From Pseudoscleropodium purum (Eukaryota; Streptophyta; Bryopsida; Hypnales; Brachytheciaceae), in contig OZ017799.1 of assembly GCA_963969395.1 (NCBI GenBank), positions 20,276,501 through 20,340,500 on the forward strand: a DNA stretch of 64,000 nt. Reading direction: 5' to 3'. Positions 49,755-61,878 of this stretch are shown piece after piece; within the stretch, counting starts at the first letter, position 1; each line of letters begins with the position of its first letter. A program made the translations under genes and the position numbers. Under the pieces are notes generated by a model. The model did not search any database and had not been told where the DNA came from. It worked only from the letters and a program-made list of their open reading frames with translations.

Positions 49755-50690
49755 GCCTTTAAACTAAAGGCTTACTTAAAGGTATTAAGGAAAGAATTAT
49801 GTGTTTCCAAGCAAGGGAGCAAACAAATTATGTTTTTTAACATGGAATGATTTGGTTCCTTCCAATTGGATAAAAGATGAAAAAGTTATGCAGCATCTTA
49901 CTTTGAGGGCAATGAAAACAACTTCCTGAAAAATAATGTCTTGGATTCATTTTTTTAGCTCTATTTTTTACATCCCTATTCTAGGAAGTTAAATTTGATT
50001 GTTAGAACAATCTCTCCATTGGGATTAGTGTGTTTCAATTCTATTTTAAAACTATGAACAATTTAGTTTTTCCCTCATTCTTGTACCTATTTCTACATAA
50101 TCATTTTTTACGGAATAGAAAGCAAGTTGTTGTTTTTGGAATTTTTTTCCTTAGAATGTTGTCTCAATTCTTCATAATACAAATTTCTTAATTCAAATCT
50201 AGAATGCAAAAATTGAATTAAAAGGATTCAAAGTCTTATAGACTAATTTATCACAATAGAGTTAATTGTAAAATGTGTGCAATGTGGAATTAAGAGTTTG
50301 AGCTTGAAAACCATAGGACATAATTCTTTGGAGCACCTAAATTGGGGTATGATGGAGTTTGGTGTTGTGTTTTTTTGCTCTATTGTTAGTTAAACTTTAC
50401 TTTGACACCATTGTTACAATTGAAAATGATCTTTAATTACGATTATCTCTGGTGCCACAAATCCATGGGTTTAAAAATTTAGAATTCAAGTTTCTTGCAA
50501 TCTATGCAATTAAAGTTTCTAAAATTTCTTCTATACATTCTCATGTTAATCTAATGCAAGATCCTACAATTGGATACACAAAAATCAAATTGAATTAATG
50601 TTTTTGCTCTTTATACTAGAAATGGAAGTTTTAATGATTTTTGACCAAAAAAAAAGGTCTTAGGACTTCAAAGATTAATGTTGTACATTA
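49755..50690 (+). repeat. AT-rich ~1-kb repeat, sister of 47040-47990
   Basis: Shares the opening AAACTAAAGGCTTACTTAAA, the middle TTAGAACAATCTC..CATTGG block and the AATTCTTCAT block with the 47-kb copy. The end (GGTCTTAGGACTTCAAAG) resembles the 3' end of the copy at 24.4 kb. Confidence 0.6.
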
Positions 50691-50754
50691 TTCAGGTAGG
50701 AGGTCAATAAACTACCCCTTGAATCTATAAACAACATTATGGACGTTTTTTTGT

Positions 50755-50960
50755 CCAATGAATGATAAAGAATCTTTCCATGCACGATAAAAGTGCAACT
50801 ATTCATCCTCGGAATTTCATGTGAAAAGGCGGGAACATTCCCTTCAATGGTTTGACTTCCAATGAATACTTTTGCAATTTTTTTAAAGCCAACAATTCAC
50901 ATGGTGCCAAAACAAATGATTTCCTCGATGACTAGCTCGTCCTTTAAGGATTTAAACATA
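50755..50960 (+). repeat. dispersed repeat H, copy 2
   Basis: Counterpart of 5331-5531: AGTGCAACTATTCATCCTCG, CTTCCAATGAATACTTTTGC and CGTCCTTTAAGGATTTAAA. Serves as the uninterrupted version of copy 3, which carries an insertion. Confidence 0.65.
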
Positions 50961-51663
50961 CCTATTTCGTCAACAATAGTCATAAATATTCCAAGGAAAA
51001 TGTCCCTCGTTCCTAGATATGGGGTACACATTTATAGAACCAAACCGGGTGATGATTTATAAACCTCCCCTACCACTTACCCCCAAATCGATCGTTTTTG
51101 AAATATAATGTAAAGTAATTTGCTCTCCCCCTGGGGACTGGTTCTCCCCCACTGCCTTGTGTCTCGCACCCCAACCTCATGCTGTGGCTTTATATGCCCC
51201 CTCTATGGCCTCCATCCTACAACAAAACAATAAGCTTAGTGGCAAATTGCAAGGAATTGCAGTAGAGACAATGAGCCACGCCCCCGACCTGCTATAAATA
51301 TCATGGCCCATGCTTAGAGTCAACATTCCATATGATCGATTTTGTGTTTCCCAATAAGTGCGGCCCAAGCGCTGTGGCTTGATTAAGTCATATTCAAATT
51401 CCAACTTGAATACATACAAACAGCAATTTGTCCATGGACGGTGGGTGCATGGTGTTTCAAAGCAAATTGTATTGAAGAAAAACTGAATGGGGGACATTCT
51501 GGGGTTGGGGTGCACATGGATATAAAGGTAACTACACCTAATTGTGACATTTAGTTTAAATGCAAATCTATAATTTTGGTACAATAAGTATATAATTATA
51601 AATTTAACCTTGAAATGTCAAGGGGTGTATCGGAATTGTCCTTTTCTATTACTATGTGAATCA
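50961..51663. other. intergenic DNA, partly GC-richer
   Basis: Contains C-rich patches at 51120-51210. A 135-codon minus-strand open frame (51177-51584) lacks recognisable protein features and crosses a repeated segment (51503-51549), so it is not called as a gene. Confidence 0.4.
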
Positions 51664-51918
51664 CTACACAAAATAGTGAAATTAGATTGTCCTACATTCA
51701 TTTCTTGACAATCCACACTATATAGATATTCTTTGCTATTGTACAATGATACATTTCATTTGGAGCCATGTGCATGGCATAAATTAGTGCATTAGTTCAA
51801 GGTGCAATTCACAAAGTTGCATGCCCCTCCATGTGTACAAGCATTGATCCGTGAAGTAATTAATTTGAGGTAAGGCAACCTAATTGGTAAAGCAACCTAA
51901 TTTCACTATTTTGTGTAG
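51664..51918. mobile_element. MITE family D, copy 1, nested in repeat H
   Basis: Starts CTACACAAAATAGTGAAATT and ends with its complement (AATTTCACTATTTTGTGTAG), so the terminal inverted repeat is at least 20 bp and nearly perfect. About 255 bp. The flanks are the two halves of an inverted repeat H copy, which fixes the boundaries. Confidence 0.85.
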
Positions 51919-52045
51919 CTTTCAAAATTGCAAAAGTAGTCATTGCGAGTCAAACTATTCTAGAAGATCTTCCCCTTCCAAAATAAATTTTAAGGATGAA
52001 TAGTTGCACTCCTATCCTAAATAATTTGATTCCCTATCATCCATT
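51919..52045 (-). repeat. dispersed repeat H, copy 3 (inverted, interrupted)
   Basis: The complement reads AGTGCAACTATTCATCC and ACTACTTTTGCAATTTTGAA like copy 2. The copy then breaks at the family D element and resumes before 51664 (complement ATTCACATAG against ATTCACATGG in copy 2). Confidence 0.65.
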
Positions 52046-52555
52046 AGACACAAAATGTTTGCCTTGGCTTTCAAGGGTTAAGTTAAAAATATTCAAAGTT
52101 TGATGACAAGGTGGATAAAAAAATCGCTTTTAACACTATCACCTAACAATGTATTCAATCAATATTCTTGAAATTTATATTAGTCTACACAACTAGAAAC
52201 ACAATGTGTATTGAATAGGAAAATGACCCAATCATTTATCTAATCTACAGACAATAAGACCTATTATTAGTCTAATTGATGAAGTGGGTCATTAGTTATG
52301 AATCATTTTCCTAGTCTATGCAAACCATGTTTCTATGAAGTGAGAATGCAAGATCACATTCTTGGATATGCAAAAGAAAATAATTTTATTTTTCATTATT
52401 TTCTTCTCTTTGCACTAAAAATGACATTTGTGAAATGTTTTTCATAAAACATACTCAACAAATTCAATTAGGATTCAAAGTATTATACACAAATGTGATT
52501 GTTGTACCTTCAAACCTATGAACTCTTGGTTCCTTATTAAGCATTAAGGTAGTTT
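52046..52555. other. AT-rich intergenic DNA
   Basis: No gene or repeat end identified. Confidence 0.45.
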
Positions 52556-52824
52556 GTTCTAAAAGTGCCCACTAACACAGAGGTACATTTTGCTTTCTTC
52601 AATGAACCAACTAAGTGTACATTTCAAGATGTGGTCGCTTCTAGTGACCACTGCATTCCAACTTCAAAAACTTGTAACTAATTCCACGAAAGTCCAAAAA
52701 ATATGAAACAACTTCGGTTACATGCCAATTTCATTTTTCTTTCTACAAAATTTTCTGAAAATTGTTGCAATCAGTTTTGCTTCCCCGAGAAGGTCAATCA
52801 GCTCTTAAAAGGTTGCTTTACAAG
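52556..52824 (-). mobile_element. MITE family C, copy 2 (inverted)
   Basis: The complement contains GTAAAGCAACCTTTTAAGAG near its start and GCAAAATGTACCTCTGTG near its end, with TTTTTGAAGTTGGAATGCAG and TGGTCACTA blocks matching copy 3 closely. Non-coding. Confidence 0.75.
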
Positions 52825-54850
52825 CAGACTGCCCCAGGCCTGCTCCTTCTGTTTCCCAAAAAAACACTAAAACTCTTGGTTCCATAAGAAAGGTGAGAGA
52901 GCTGAAAACTTTTGTCCTGAAGGAAAGCTAGTTAAAGTAATCTTAGGTTGTTGTGAGTAGGCTCCTCCAAACTTTTTGGACTCCACAATTCATAAATTAT
53001 TACATGATGGGCCAACTCACATTTGCAATACTTGTTGTTTGAGTGTCAGAAAACTAAAGATCCCACATCTGCAATCAAGTAGTGAATATTGTAAGTAGTG
53101 AATATTGTTTAAATATCTCTACCACCATAGTCTATCCAACTAGGTACCTTGTTTTTTTAGTTTTTTCCAACACAAGTATAGGGACCTTGTGTTTGATTGT
53201 CTAAGCAAAAGATCTTTAGGGAAGAGGAAGAGAGGAGAAGTTAGTTCTTTTATGTAATTTAATGACAGAATTTGCTTTCATAGGTCTATACATGAAGTTG
53301 AAATATTCTAAATAGAAGCTTTCACTCAAGTTGACCTTTAGAATGATGAGTATTATTGACTATAGTAGGAATTTAATAAGCAAGTAATATTTAATGAAAA
53401 AATGGTAGGATTGCTTGGAAATTTTAAATCTTATTTCTAATTTTGACATATGATTGATTCTTGGTTATGTTGAAGTGTTGAACTTTGCAAAGATTGAAAA
53501 GAGAAAATTCATTGTATATGCCCATATATACTCAACCTTCTCTAGTAACATTGCTTTAAAATATGAATGGACTTCTACTAGCACTCTCTTGCATGTCTAC
53601 AATTTTGCATGCTAAAATTGTCACTCAAATCAAATGTGTGCATGATGTGATAAATTCTCATGACATATATGAAAATCAACTTGCAATTGCAAAAGAAAAA
53701 TGTACATGTAGTAGTAATTGCAAGTAAATATTTGGACATTGTCAAAATTTATCATATGATGAATATACTCCCCTTTTAATCTCATGTAAACAAATAAAAA
53801 TTTAGTTTTGTTATAAATAGTGGAATAGTTCAATTAGCATTGTAGCACCTGACACCAATATTGAAGTAGATGAAAGTGATCATACATCTAAGATTCTAGC
53901 ATGAAATAAAAATACTTGGTAGTTTTTAAAAATAATATAATAATAAAATATAGTAATTCAAGCCTTGAAATTTGATTACTATGGAATGGCCCTTGATCAT
54001 CTTCATACCTTATAAGAGGATCAAAATCAGCAAGGATGTGCCAACATTGAATTTCTATGTTAGATATTGAAAGGTCTATGTCATCTCTAACCAATCACAA
54101 GATGAAACGTGACACTTTTTGATAAAAGTGACTTAATTTATGCCAAATATGACCCTCATTTGTGGTACATGGATGAATAGAGACAAAAAGAAATTACCAT
54201 ATCTCCCATATAATAGCAATTTTATTTCAAGTTTTACTTCTATAATGTAAATCAAATATAACCTCATAAAGTGTATCTTGAGTATGCTTACATCAATATT
54301 ATTTGAACAAGTAGAAATGAATATGCTAGGTAGGTAGTGAGGGTGAGAGAAAAATAATTCACAAAGTAAATGCCAATTTTTTTTGATGAAAAGAAAAGAA
54401 AAGAATTGTATTCTAAATATGTGCCAATTTTTTTTTTAATTTTAATTATTTAGCATGAAAGTGCCAATTCTTCTATTTTCCTATAATATTGATGGTTTGC
54501 AGTTGGAATTGAATATTGATTGCTTGTAGAGTGATAGAGACTATATCCTTATGTGGTTGGGTAATACAACAATTTTTACTAAAAAGATAAATAAAAGATT
54601 CATATAGGATGGTATAAAAGCAATTTGAATGAATCTTTTATAAATTTAGAAATAAAGTCTACAAATGTAGCTCTTTTGCATTTTTTTTCTTTATTATAGA
54701 ATCTAAATCAATGATTATGTGGAGCAACTTTGCCAAACATCGCTTTACTTCCAAAATTTGGCAAATATAAATTTGTTGGATTAGAGTTTATGTGTGCTCC
54801 ACATGCTTACTTTAGAATTTGATGTTGGTTCATGTAACAAATAAATTAAT
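52825..54850. other. AT-rich intergenic DNA, nothing recognised
   Basis: Several short minus-strand ORFs (for example near 53630 and 53888) have no recognisable features. No RNA gene or transposon end found. Confidence 0.5.
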
Positions 54851-55583
54851 CTGTAAAGGACCAATTTTGGAGTATTTTTGGCAATATAACAAATTTGGGC
54901 AGTTCACTACAAATGGAGTTTTTATTTTTTTTGCTGAAATTTTCATAGAACATGTGCCCAAAGAGTAACTTCAAAGCCTGACAATTTTCATAAGTTTTGA
55001 TTATATGGTCAAAAAGTTATTGCATGATATGCAATTTTCTTTGTTCTGTGGGTAGCCTAGGCAACTCAAAAATCTTCTTTAAAAATCACTTTTAAAAGAA
55101 AGAAAAATTTGAAATTGGTTCTTTAGATTTATATATGCATGGAAAGTTTTGAATCATTCTATTGTGATTAATGAGATGAAAGTTATGAGGAATTTTAATT
55201 TGCGAGTGGATATGGAGTCTTTGAAAACCATACCTACCTCCAAACTAAAACTCCTCATAACTTTCATTTCATTAATCACAATGGATTGATTCAAAGCTTT
55301 CCATGCATATATAAATCTAAAGAACCAATTTCAAATTTTTCTTTAAAAAAGAGTGATTTTTAAAGAAAATTTTGAGTTGCTTAGGCTACTTTAAAAAAAA
55401 TCATATATCATGCAATAACTTTTTGACCATATAGTCAAAAGTTATGAAAATTTTCAAGCCCTAAAACTACTCTTTGGGAACATATTTTGTGAAAAATTTA
55501 GTAAAAAAAATAAAAACTCCATTTGTAATGAGCTATCCAAATTTGTTGAGTTGCCAAAAAATGCAACTTGGTCCTTTAGGGTT
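54851..55583. repeat. long fold-back, arms ~355 bp, loop ~20 bp
   Basis: Left arm 54851-55210 begins CTGTAAAGGACCAATTTTGG. Right arm 55231-55583, complemented, begins CCCTAAAGGACCAAGTTGCA. The arms match along their whole length, best near the centre (GAAATTGGTTCTTTAGATTT and TATATATGCATGGAAAG are identical in both). Each arm is the 5' third of a family E repeat. Transcription in either direction would give one long hairpin. Confidence 0.9.
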
Positions 55584-55744
55584 TTATGCAAAAATCTCAT
55601 GTTATGAGGAAATAAAGTTGGTGAACCTTACTAAATAGGATTAAAAAAAACCTTCCACTTTCAAACACCAAAATTTTTGTAAAGAAAGTAAGAAGTTGCA
55701 ATTTTCAAAATCTTTCTTCACAATCCCCTTCAATACACCAATCA

Positions 55745-55967
55745 CTACACTAATGATGACAAATAGTGTTACCCATACTAACTGTTTTAGAAATGCTATA
55801 AATTTTTACTCTTCATAAATATTTTTACAAAGTGCATAAATCCTAGTATCATTCTAAGTGGGAAAACTCTACACCCATAGTTGGTAAAAATATTCATCAA
55901 GAGTAAAAACTTATGGCTTTTTAAAATAAATTAGTGTAGGTAATACTATTTATCATCATTAGTGTAG
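55745..55967. mobile_element. MITE family D, copy 2, near-complete palindrome
   Basis: Left end CTACACTAATGATGACAAAT; complement of the right end CTACACTAATGATGATAAAT. Pairing continues with small mismatches for about 95 bp on each side (GTTTTTACTCTT and similar blocks), leaving a short central loop. 223 bp, non-coding. Shares the CTACAC ends with copy 1. Confidence 0.85.
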
Positions 55968-57330
55968 CTACTTAGAAATTGGAGGCTAGTTGGGAGAGAA
56001 AAAATGAAAATGATGGGTCTAACTACACAAATATTTATCATTTATAGGTAAAAATGTGAATACAACTATGTACACATGTATTTATGTGGATATATAGGGA
56101 TACATATCCTTATACAAATATAGACAAATAAACATATGAATACAAATGCGGATATAGTCATTAATACAAGTGCAAATTATCCCATATCATTTGGTAACAA
56201 TCTAAGTTGACTTTAGTATTTCAATTCTTGGACTACAAAAAAAATTAAGAAATTGGATAAAGATACTTAGCTTCAAGTTAATTGAAGCTTTGCCACACTG
56301 ATTGACTATTCTTTCAAAAACAACTACCATACTTAACCATAAATTGTATCCTAGATTTGAAAAAAAATTCATTCCATTTTCTTTCATGCACTAGAAAGTC
56401 ATAATTTTAAATTTTTGTTTGGAGCATATTATACTCCAATCTTGTAGGGCTAATAATTTATTAGACTTTGATAACTTAAGAGACATCTAGTTCAAAGTAT
56501 GAGGTAAGTATAGAAAATCAATGGCATTTCATGTGTAGTTTTTGAATTTTGTTCATAAAACAAGGATGCATATATCTTGAATTCTAATAGTTGGTTAAAC
56601 AAAGTTTTGAATAACTAATATAAAATAGAAACATTCATTTTGGTTTCTGAAAAGGCCATAACTTTTGTAGCTATAAGGTTGGTCTATTAAAAATCACTTT
56701 TCTTGCAATTTTTCTTGATGATCTATCAATACAATCATGAGAAATATTGAGAGGATTGTTCAAATGAATTCACTAGTTGATCTTGAATGAAAATATAAGT
56801 TTAAAAAAAAAAAATTTAATTAAAGAATTTTTCAAGAAATGAAGAAGCAAAAACAAAAAGAGACAAAAGTTCCAGACCTTGAAATGTGAATGGAAGGTAT
56901 GCTCACATTTATAGGCTTGTTGTCAAATCTTAAAAGATTCATTTTATTTCAAAAGACTTGTCATAATCATGATGATAGTTTAAGTTTATTTCTTAGTACA
57001 CTAAAACAACATACCTTCTAATATGCAAGAATAGGTTGAGCATATGGACAAGTTCTAAAATTTAAGGATGTCTATAGCTCGTTCTATTCTATGAGTATTA
57101 GATTTCATCATGTGTGCTCATTTATATTCTTTTTGTGTTTTAACATTTTAAGGATAAATTCAAGGGCAAATTAGGTGTATTTAGGTTTTTTATTGCTAGA
57201 TAGGTGGTAGTTCCAAAAATAAAAAATGACCTTGAGTCAAATATATGTAAATTTTATAAAAATATATATATATTTAAAGGTAGGTTAGGGGGTAAGAATC
57301 CTAGCTTAAGAATTTTTGGAAAAATCAAGG
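55968..57330. other. AT-rich intergenic DNA
   Basis: Imperfect short repeats of ATACAAATATAG type at 56060-56170. No gene recognised. Confidence 0.5.
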
Positions 57331-57895
57331 GATCAAAGTCCAAAAGTTTTTACAATATATAAGATGTAAGAGAGGTACAACTACATAGAAGAATATGAGT
57401 AAAAATTAGAGAGTCAAAGTCCAAAAGCTCTTACAATGTAAGATGTAAGAGGTATTATGCCACATTTAACTACTTTTGGACTTTTGAAAGTCTAGAATTA
57501 ATAATAGTGACTACGAGGAAAAAAAATGTTCATTAGGAGATAATCCAAAACATCAAGAGATTAGTACAAAACATTCAAAGATCTATACAATTATCAAGAG
57601 ATCTCTTGATGTTTTTTTTTAGAAGGTTTGTTGATGTATAGTCCATAATTCATTAAATAGTCCAAAAGTACTTAAATACAATATTAGTTGAACGTTGCAT
57701 AGATATGTAGAATGTATAATGTAAGATGTAAAATAGGTACAATTATATGGGAGAAAAAATGAGTGGAAGTTAGAGAATCAAAGTTCAAAAGCTCTTAAAA
57801 TGTAAGATGTAAGAGGTAGTTGAACGTTGTGTAGATATGTAAGACATAAGAGAGTTAAAGTCAAAAAGCTCTTACAACTTAGGGTATAAGAGGTT
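57331..57895 (+). repeat. degenerate direct repeats, ~110-bp unit
   Basis: TCAAAGTCCAAAAGCTCTTA followed by CAATGTAAGATGTAAGAGGT and variants occurs near 57331, 57413, 57778 and 57857, with a longer shared block (AAGATGTAA..GGTACAA..ATATGGGAG) between 57360 and 57730. A short inverted block, ATCAAGAGATCTCTTGAT, sits at 57594-57611. Confidence 0.65.
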
Positions 57896-58200
57896 GTTGG
57901 CCAGCATGGAAATGAAAAAAATACATGACAAGGAGGTGGAATTTAATGTGGAGACCTAATTTGTTGTTAGCTTTATAGAAAGTTAAGATTTGTTCAGTTT
58001 AGAGCATGCATGTAGAAGTTATTGATAGTTGAATGAAAAGAGGTTAGCTTCCGTAGCACATCGGCAGCCAAGACTTTGGAGGATCATGACTTTCTGTTAG
58101 CAATTTTTTTGGAATTAAATTTTTTTGGAAAAGGTAAACATTGTTGTTTTGTTTCCAATTCAATTTAGTTTATGTTATTTAGATTTTGTGAGCAAAAGTT

Positions 58201-59460
58201 GTGGGTATTGAAGTGACTATAGGTTTAGGTTCATCTTTGCGGGTTGTGTATAATTTCTTCTCTTTCTTTAGGCCTCAGTTTATTAAATATATCTTTCTAT
58301 TTGCCCTATGTGACAAATTGAAAGTTAGAGAGTACTTAAACCTTCTTGTTGAGGATTCAAAAAGTCAAATTAAGTTGAATTTGAACTTAAGACAAGATCG
58401 TAGCATCTTTTGGAATGAAAGGAGGTATGCTGCCCTCTTCTTTCAACAATGGTAAGACCTCTTGCTTCTTTTCTTCCTTTTCATATCACTTAGAAATAGA
58501 CTTTATATCTTTAACTTAACTAAAATAAACTAAAACAACAAATAACCTATAATTGTGAAGTTTAATTCAATTTGAATAGTGGTTAGCTTGGAAGGCAATA
58601 TTCTAATTGTTGGACTATAATTTTAGTAATTATCCTTCAATTTCATTCTCTAAATAGATTTCTCTTCTCTTTTTAGAGCATTTATGAGACGACTTCCACC
58701 TAGAACTTGTATGTTAATCTCACTTTTGATCTTATAATAATGAAGGAAGTTGGGGTTGACATATTCACAATGTACTTCATCAATTGTAAAACATGGGTTT
58801 ATTTCTTCTTGAAGAAAAGACAAATACATGGTTTAGAAAACAATGTTTTTTTTAAAGATAAAGTGGCCAAATTTCCTAAGCCCATAAGAAAAGATGACTA
58901 TTTGTTTTAAACCTTTATACTTGGATTATTTACAAGGATATGGGACTCACACAGGTGTTATATAATGACATGATATACATGGTAAGGCATACCTCACTAT
59001 TGACACATCTGATCTATAAATCTATTTTCTCCAATTAGTTTTTATCTTTAAAAATACAGCAACTTCTTCTATGATAGACTAGGACCTTACATGAACAATA
59101 ATTGGTGTTAGTGATTCATGTTGAAACCAAATTATTATTATTATCATGAATCATTACAGTTGGTAGGTCCATTTCAAAGTTTCATTTTTATTGATCATGG
59201 GAATAAGGTTGATAAGATCATCTTTGAGTACAAGCATTTTACATAGCATGATTCAACAATGTAGAAGTCTTTCCTTTATAAAAAGTGAAAAAATGTTTTA
59301 TAGTTGTCAAAGGTTGAAAATTCCAACAAGTTGAAGAATTGGAGAAGGCACATCCTCACGATGTAGTCAAACAATATGTGAAACAAGTTTTTGTAGTGAA
59401 AGAGCATTGACACCAAATAAATGTAAATGGTCTTCTTGATTACATTGATTTATCCTAGTA
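58201..59460 (+). pseudogene. possible decayed coding tract, family unknown
   Basis: Several plus-strand stretches look protein-like but change frame and carry stops: an 84-codon ORF ending near 58455 (...WNERRYAALFFQQW), a 67-codon ORF at 58710-58910 (...VAKFPKPIRKDDYLF), then QLVGPFQSFIFIDHGNKVD near 59158 and VEELEKAHPHDVVKQYVKQV near 59330. Intron-like signals lie between the first two (GTAAGA at 58453, TTTTTAG before 58677), but joining them there runs into a stop. I do not recognise the family. Chance ORFs remain possible. Confidence 0.3.
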
Positions 59461-61236
59461 GAACCAATGGAGCTCATATACCCAAATTATACTAGTGCAA
59501 GCTAAAAATTACTAAATTGTAGGGTCATTGTAAGAAAGACCTACCGTTTTTGCCTAAAAACAATCTATTTTAGTGAGTACTATGACTTTTGGAATAATTT
59601 TTTCTAAGTGAAATGAAATATGAACAATTTGTAAAACATTGAAAATAGTAAGTCTTTAAAAATTCAAGTGTAGAAAAATTTATCTCTAAAAATTATGTAC
59701 AAAAAAAGCACAATTGAAAATACCAAGAAAATAGATACTTTGATGTTTGATTTTTAGAAAATAGTAAAAAATTCAATAAAATTTAATAAAGTAAGAGAAA
59801 TTTTCTAATTTGAAGATTTTCCTTCAAACCATTTTTATCTTTGGAAAAAAAATTGTGTTCTCTACACTTGTACAAAGGTTGTCTACTTTGAGCACATGTG
59901 GAAGGTAGACAATTTGTTATATTTAGAAGATGTCTTTGTGGGCTTTTGTAATGTTAGTAGAAGTTATTAAATCCAATTTTGAGCTTTGAATTTGCATTTC
60001 TTGATAAAAAATAGTACTAAAATTTCCAAAATAGCCAAAGTAGACATTCAATTGGGGGTTGTTTAAAAATAGTATAATAATTTTTGAAAAATTTATGAAA
60101 TGTCAATAACTACCACATGTACCTTTATTTCACATTTCATGCAAAATTGACATATAATACAAAATTTATGAGCAAAAATTTGCATGTCCAAAATTAAGGG
60201 GACAAAAAATAGGACAAGTGTTTCTTGCATTCACCTTGTAGTAATATTCACAACCTTTTTTGGTAGTGACATTAATTTTGAAGGTGAAATTACACTACAA
60301 TGATTTGTCCTATCAATGTGTATTATGAAATGAAATTATATATAGCTATAACTTGTAATAAAAGAAGAATTTTTCTTACTAATGATAATTTAGGAAGATT
60401 CTACAACGTGAACATCACTACTAGATAGGACAATCCCCAACAATGCCTACTTTGATTCAAATTCAACTTAGTTCAATTTTTATTCATATTTATAATCAAG
60501 CATTTTTTATATACACATATACAAGATTTGAATAAAGACATGACATGATAAAGACATTCATCCTTAGTAAAAAAATTCAAAGCAATCTAAAATAAGCAAA
60601 ATATGTAGAGTGGGCCTTCCTACATCATTTCCATCAAAATTTACAATCTATTTTGTTCTTTTTCTTGTATTAAATTTATAGTTATTTATTGATGAGCAAT
60701 AATTACCTTAGGCTCCAATCTTTAGCTGATATAAAAAGACTACCGTATAGTAGAATTTCTATAAAGTAAACTTTTGTAAGCCAATAACTTCTCTAAAGTG
60801 ATATTATAGTTCTTTAATCCTAACTTGGACGCATTGAAGATGTACAAAATAAATAAAAATAGAAAAGCTACTTTCATTAAATTTGTAATCAAAAGTGTCA
60901 CTTTGGTGAATAAGACTTCAATCTAAAAAAGCCACAAATTTGCATCCCACTCAAAAAATCTTCAAATGTCATTAATGCCAAAGCCATTCTCTAAAGCAAT
61001 ATATAACCTCTCTAATGTGATATTTTTTTTGGTCTAGGGGCTATTACATTATGGAAGTTCTAGTATAAGTTATATGAAACATGTTGACTATAAACAAATC
61101 TAGTATAAGTGACCAATTTTCTTTTCAATATTTCTTGAGATCAAATTACCACTTTTTTATCCTACATTTATTTCTAGGGAATTTTCTATGTCCACATGGT
61201 GCCAACATTTTCAAGGATTTCCTATGTCCTATATAG
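59461..61236. other. AT-rich intergenic DNA
   Basis: No gene recognised. Parts of 60215-60440 carry words similar to the ends of family B (for example GATTTGTCCTATCAA), too diverged to call. Confidence 0.45.
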
Positions 61237-61490
61237 GTCACTAAACCCATCCTACAAAGTAGACCTTGAGTGGTAAATTTATTCTAGGAAAAAATACAAG
61301 GATTTTTTTAATTTTTCCACACAAGATAAATTTTGAATTCATATTTGCAATCAAAGACCCCAAATTAGTTAAGAGAGATGAAGAACATAGAAATAACATG
61401 GCACAAAATAGGGAGCTTTTTTCTTGCAATTACCTTGCAAAACACAAAATTCACCTTGTAAGGCCTACTTTGAAGGATGAGTTGAACATC
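61237..61490 (+). mobile_element. MITE family B, copy 3
   Basis: Left end GTCACTAAACCCATCCTACA; complement of the right end GATGTTCAACTCATCCTTCA, both followed by AAGTAG. The interior matches copy 1 in the same orientation (AAATTAGTTA..GAGAGATGAAGAA). About 254 bp, non-coding. Confidence 0.8.
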
Positions 61491-61612
61491 TTGCATCTTC
61501 TACTACAAAGATAAAGGCTTAATTATTTTTTCTATTAAAATTAAAATTTAGTACTAACAATTGTGTGAACATGCCTAGAGTTAAAAAATAAATAACAACA
61601 GTAAAATAGGAT

Positions 61613-61878
61613 GCTCTTAAAGCAACCTTTTAAGAGCTAATTGCATTTTGGAGGAAGTGAAATTCCTTGAAACTATTTTCAGTAAATTTTCATAGGAAGA
61701 AAAATGGAATTAGCATCTATCCCAAGTGGTTTCATATTTCTTGAACCTTCTTGGAATTAGTTACAAATTTTTGAAGTTGGGAAAGCAGTGGTCACTAAAA
61801 ACGCCCCCCTGAAATTTACACGTCTGGTACATCGAGGAAAGCGAAATGTACCTCTGTGCTAGAGGTTGCTTTTAGAGC
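61613..61878 (+). mobile_element. MITE family C, copy 3
   Basis: Left end GCTCTTAAAGCAACCT; complement of the right end GCTCTAAAAGCAACCT. Terminal repeats of 16 bp with one mismatch, element about 266 bp. The interior matches copy 1 in the same orientation. Confidence 0.8.

Noticed and set aside
51177..51584. 135-codon minus-strand ORF
   Set aside because: No recognisable motif or codon bias, and it contains a block repeated inverted at 48.4 kb.
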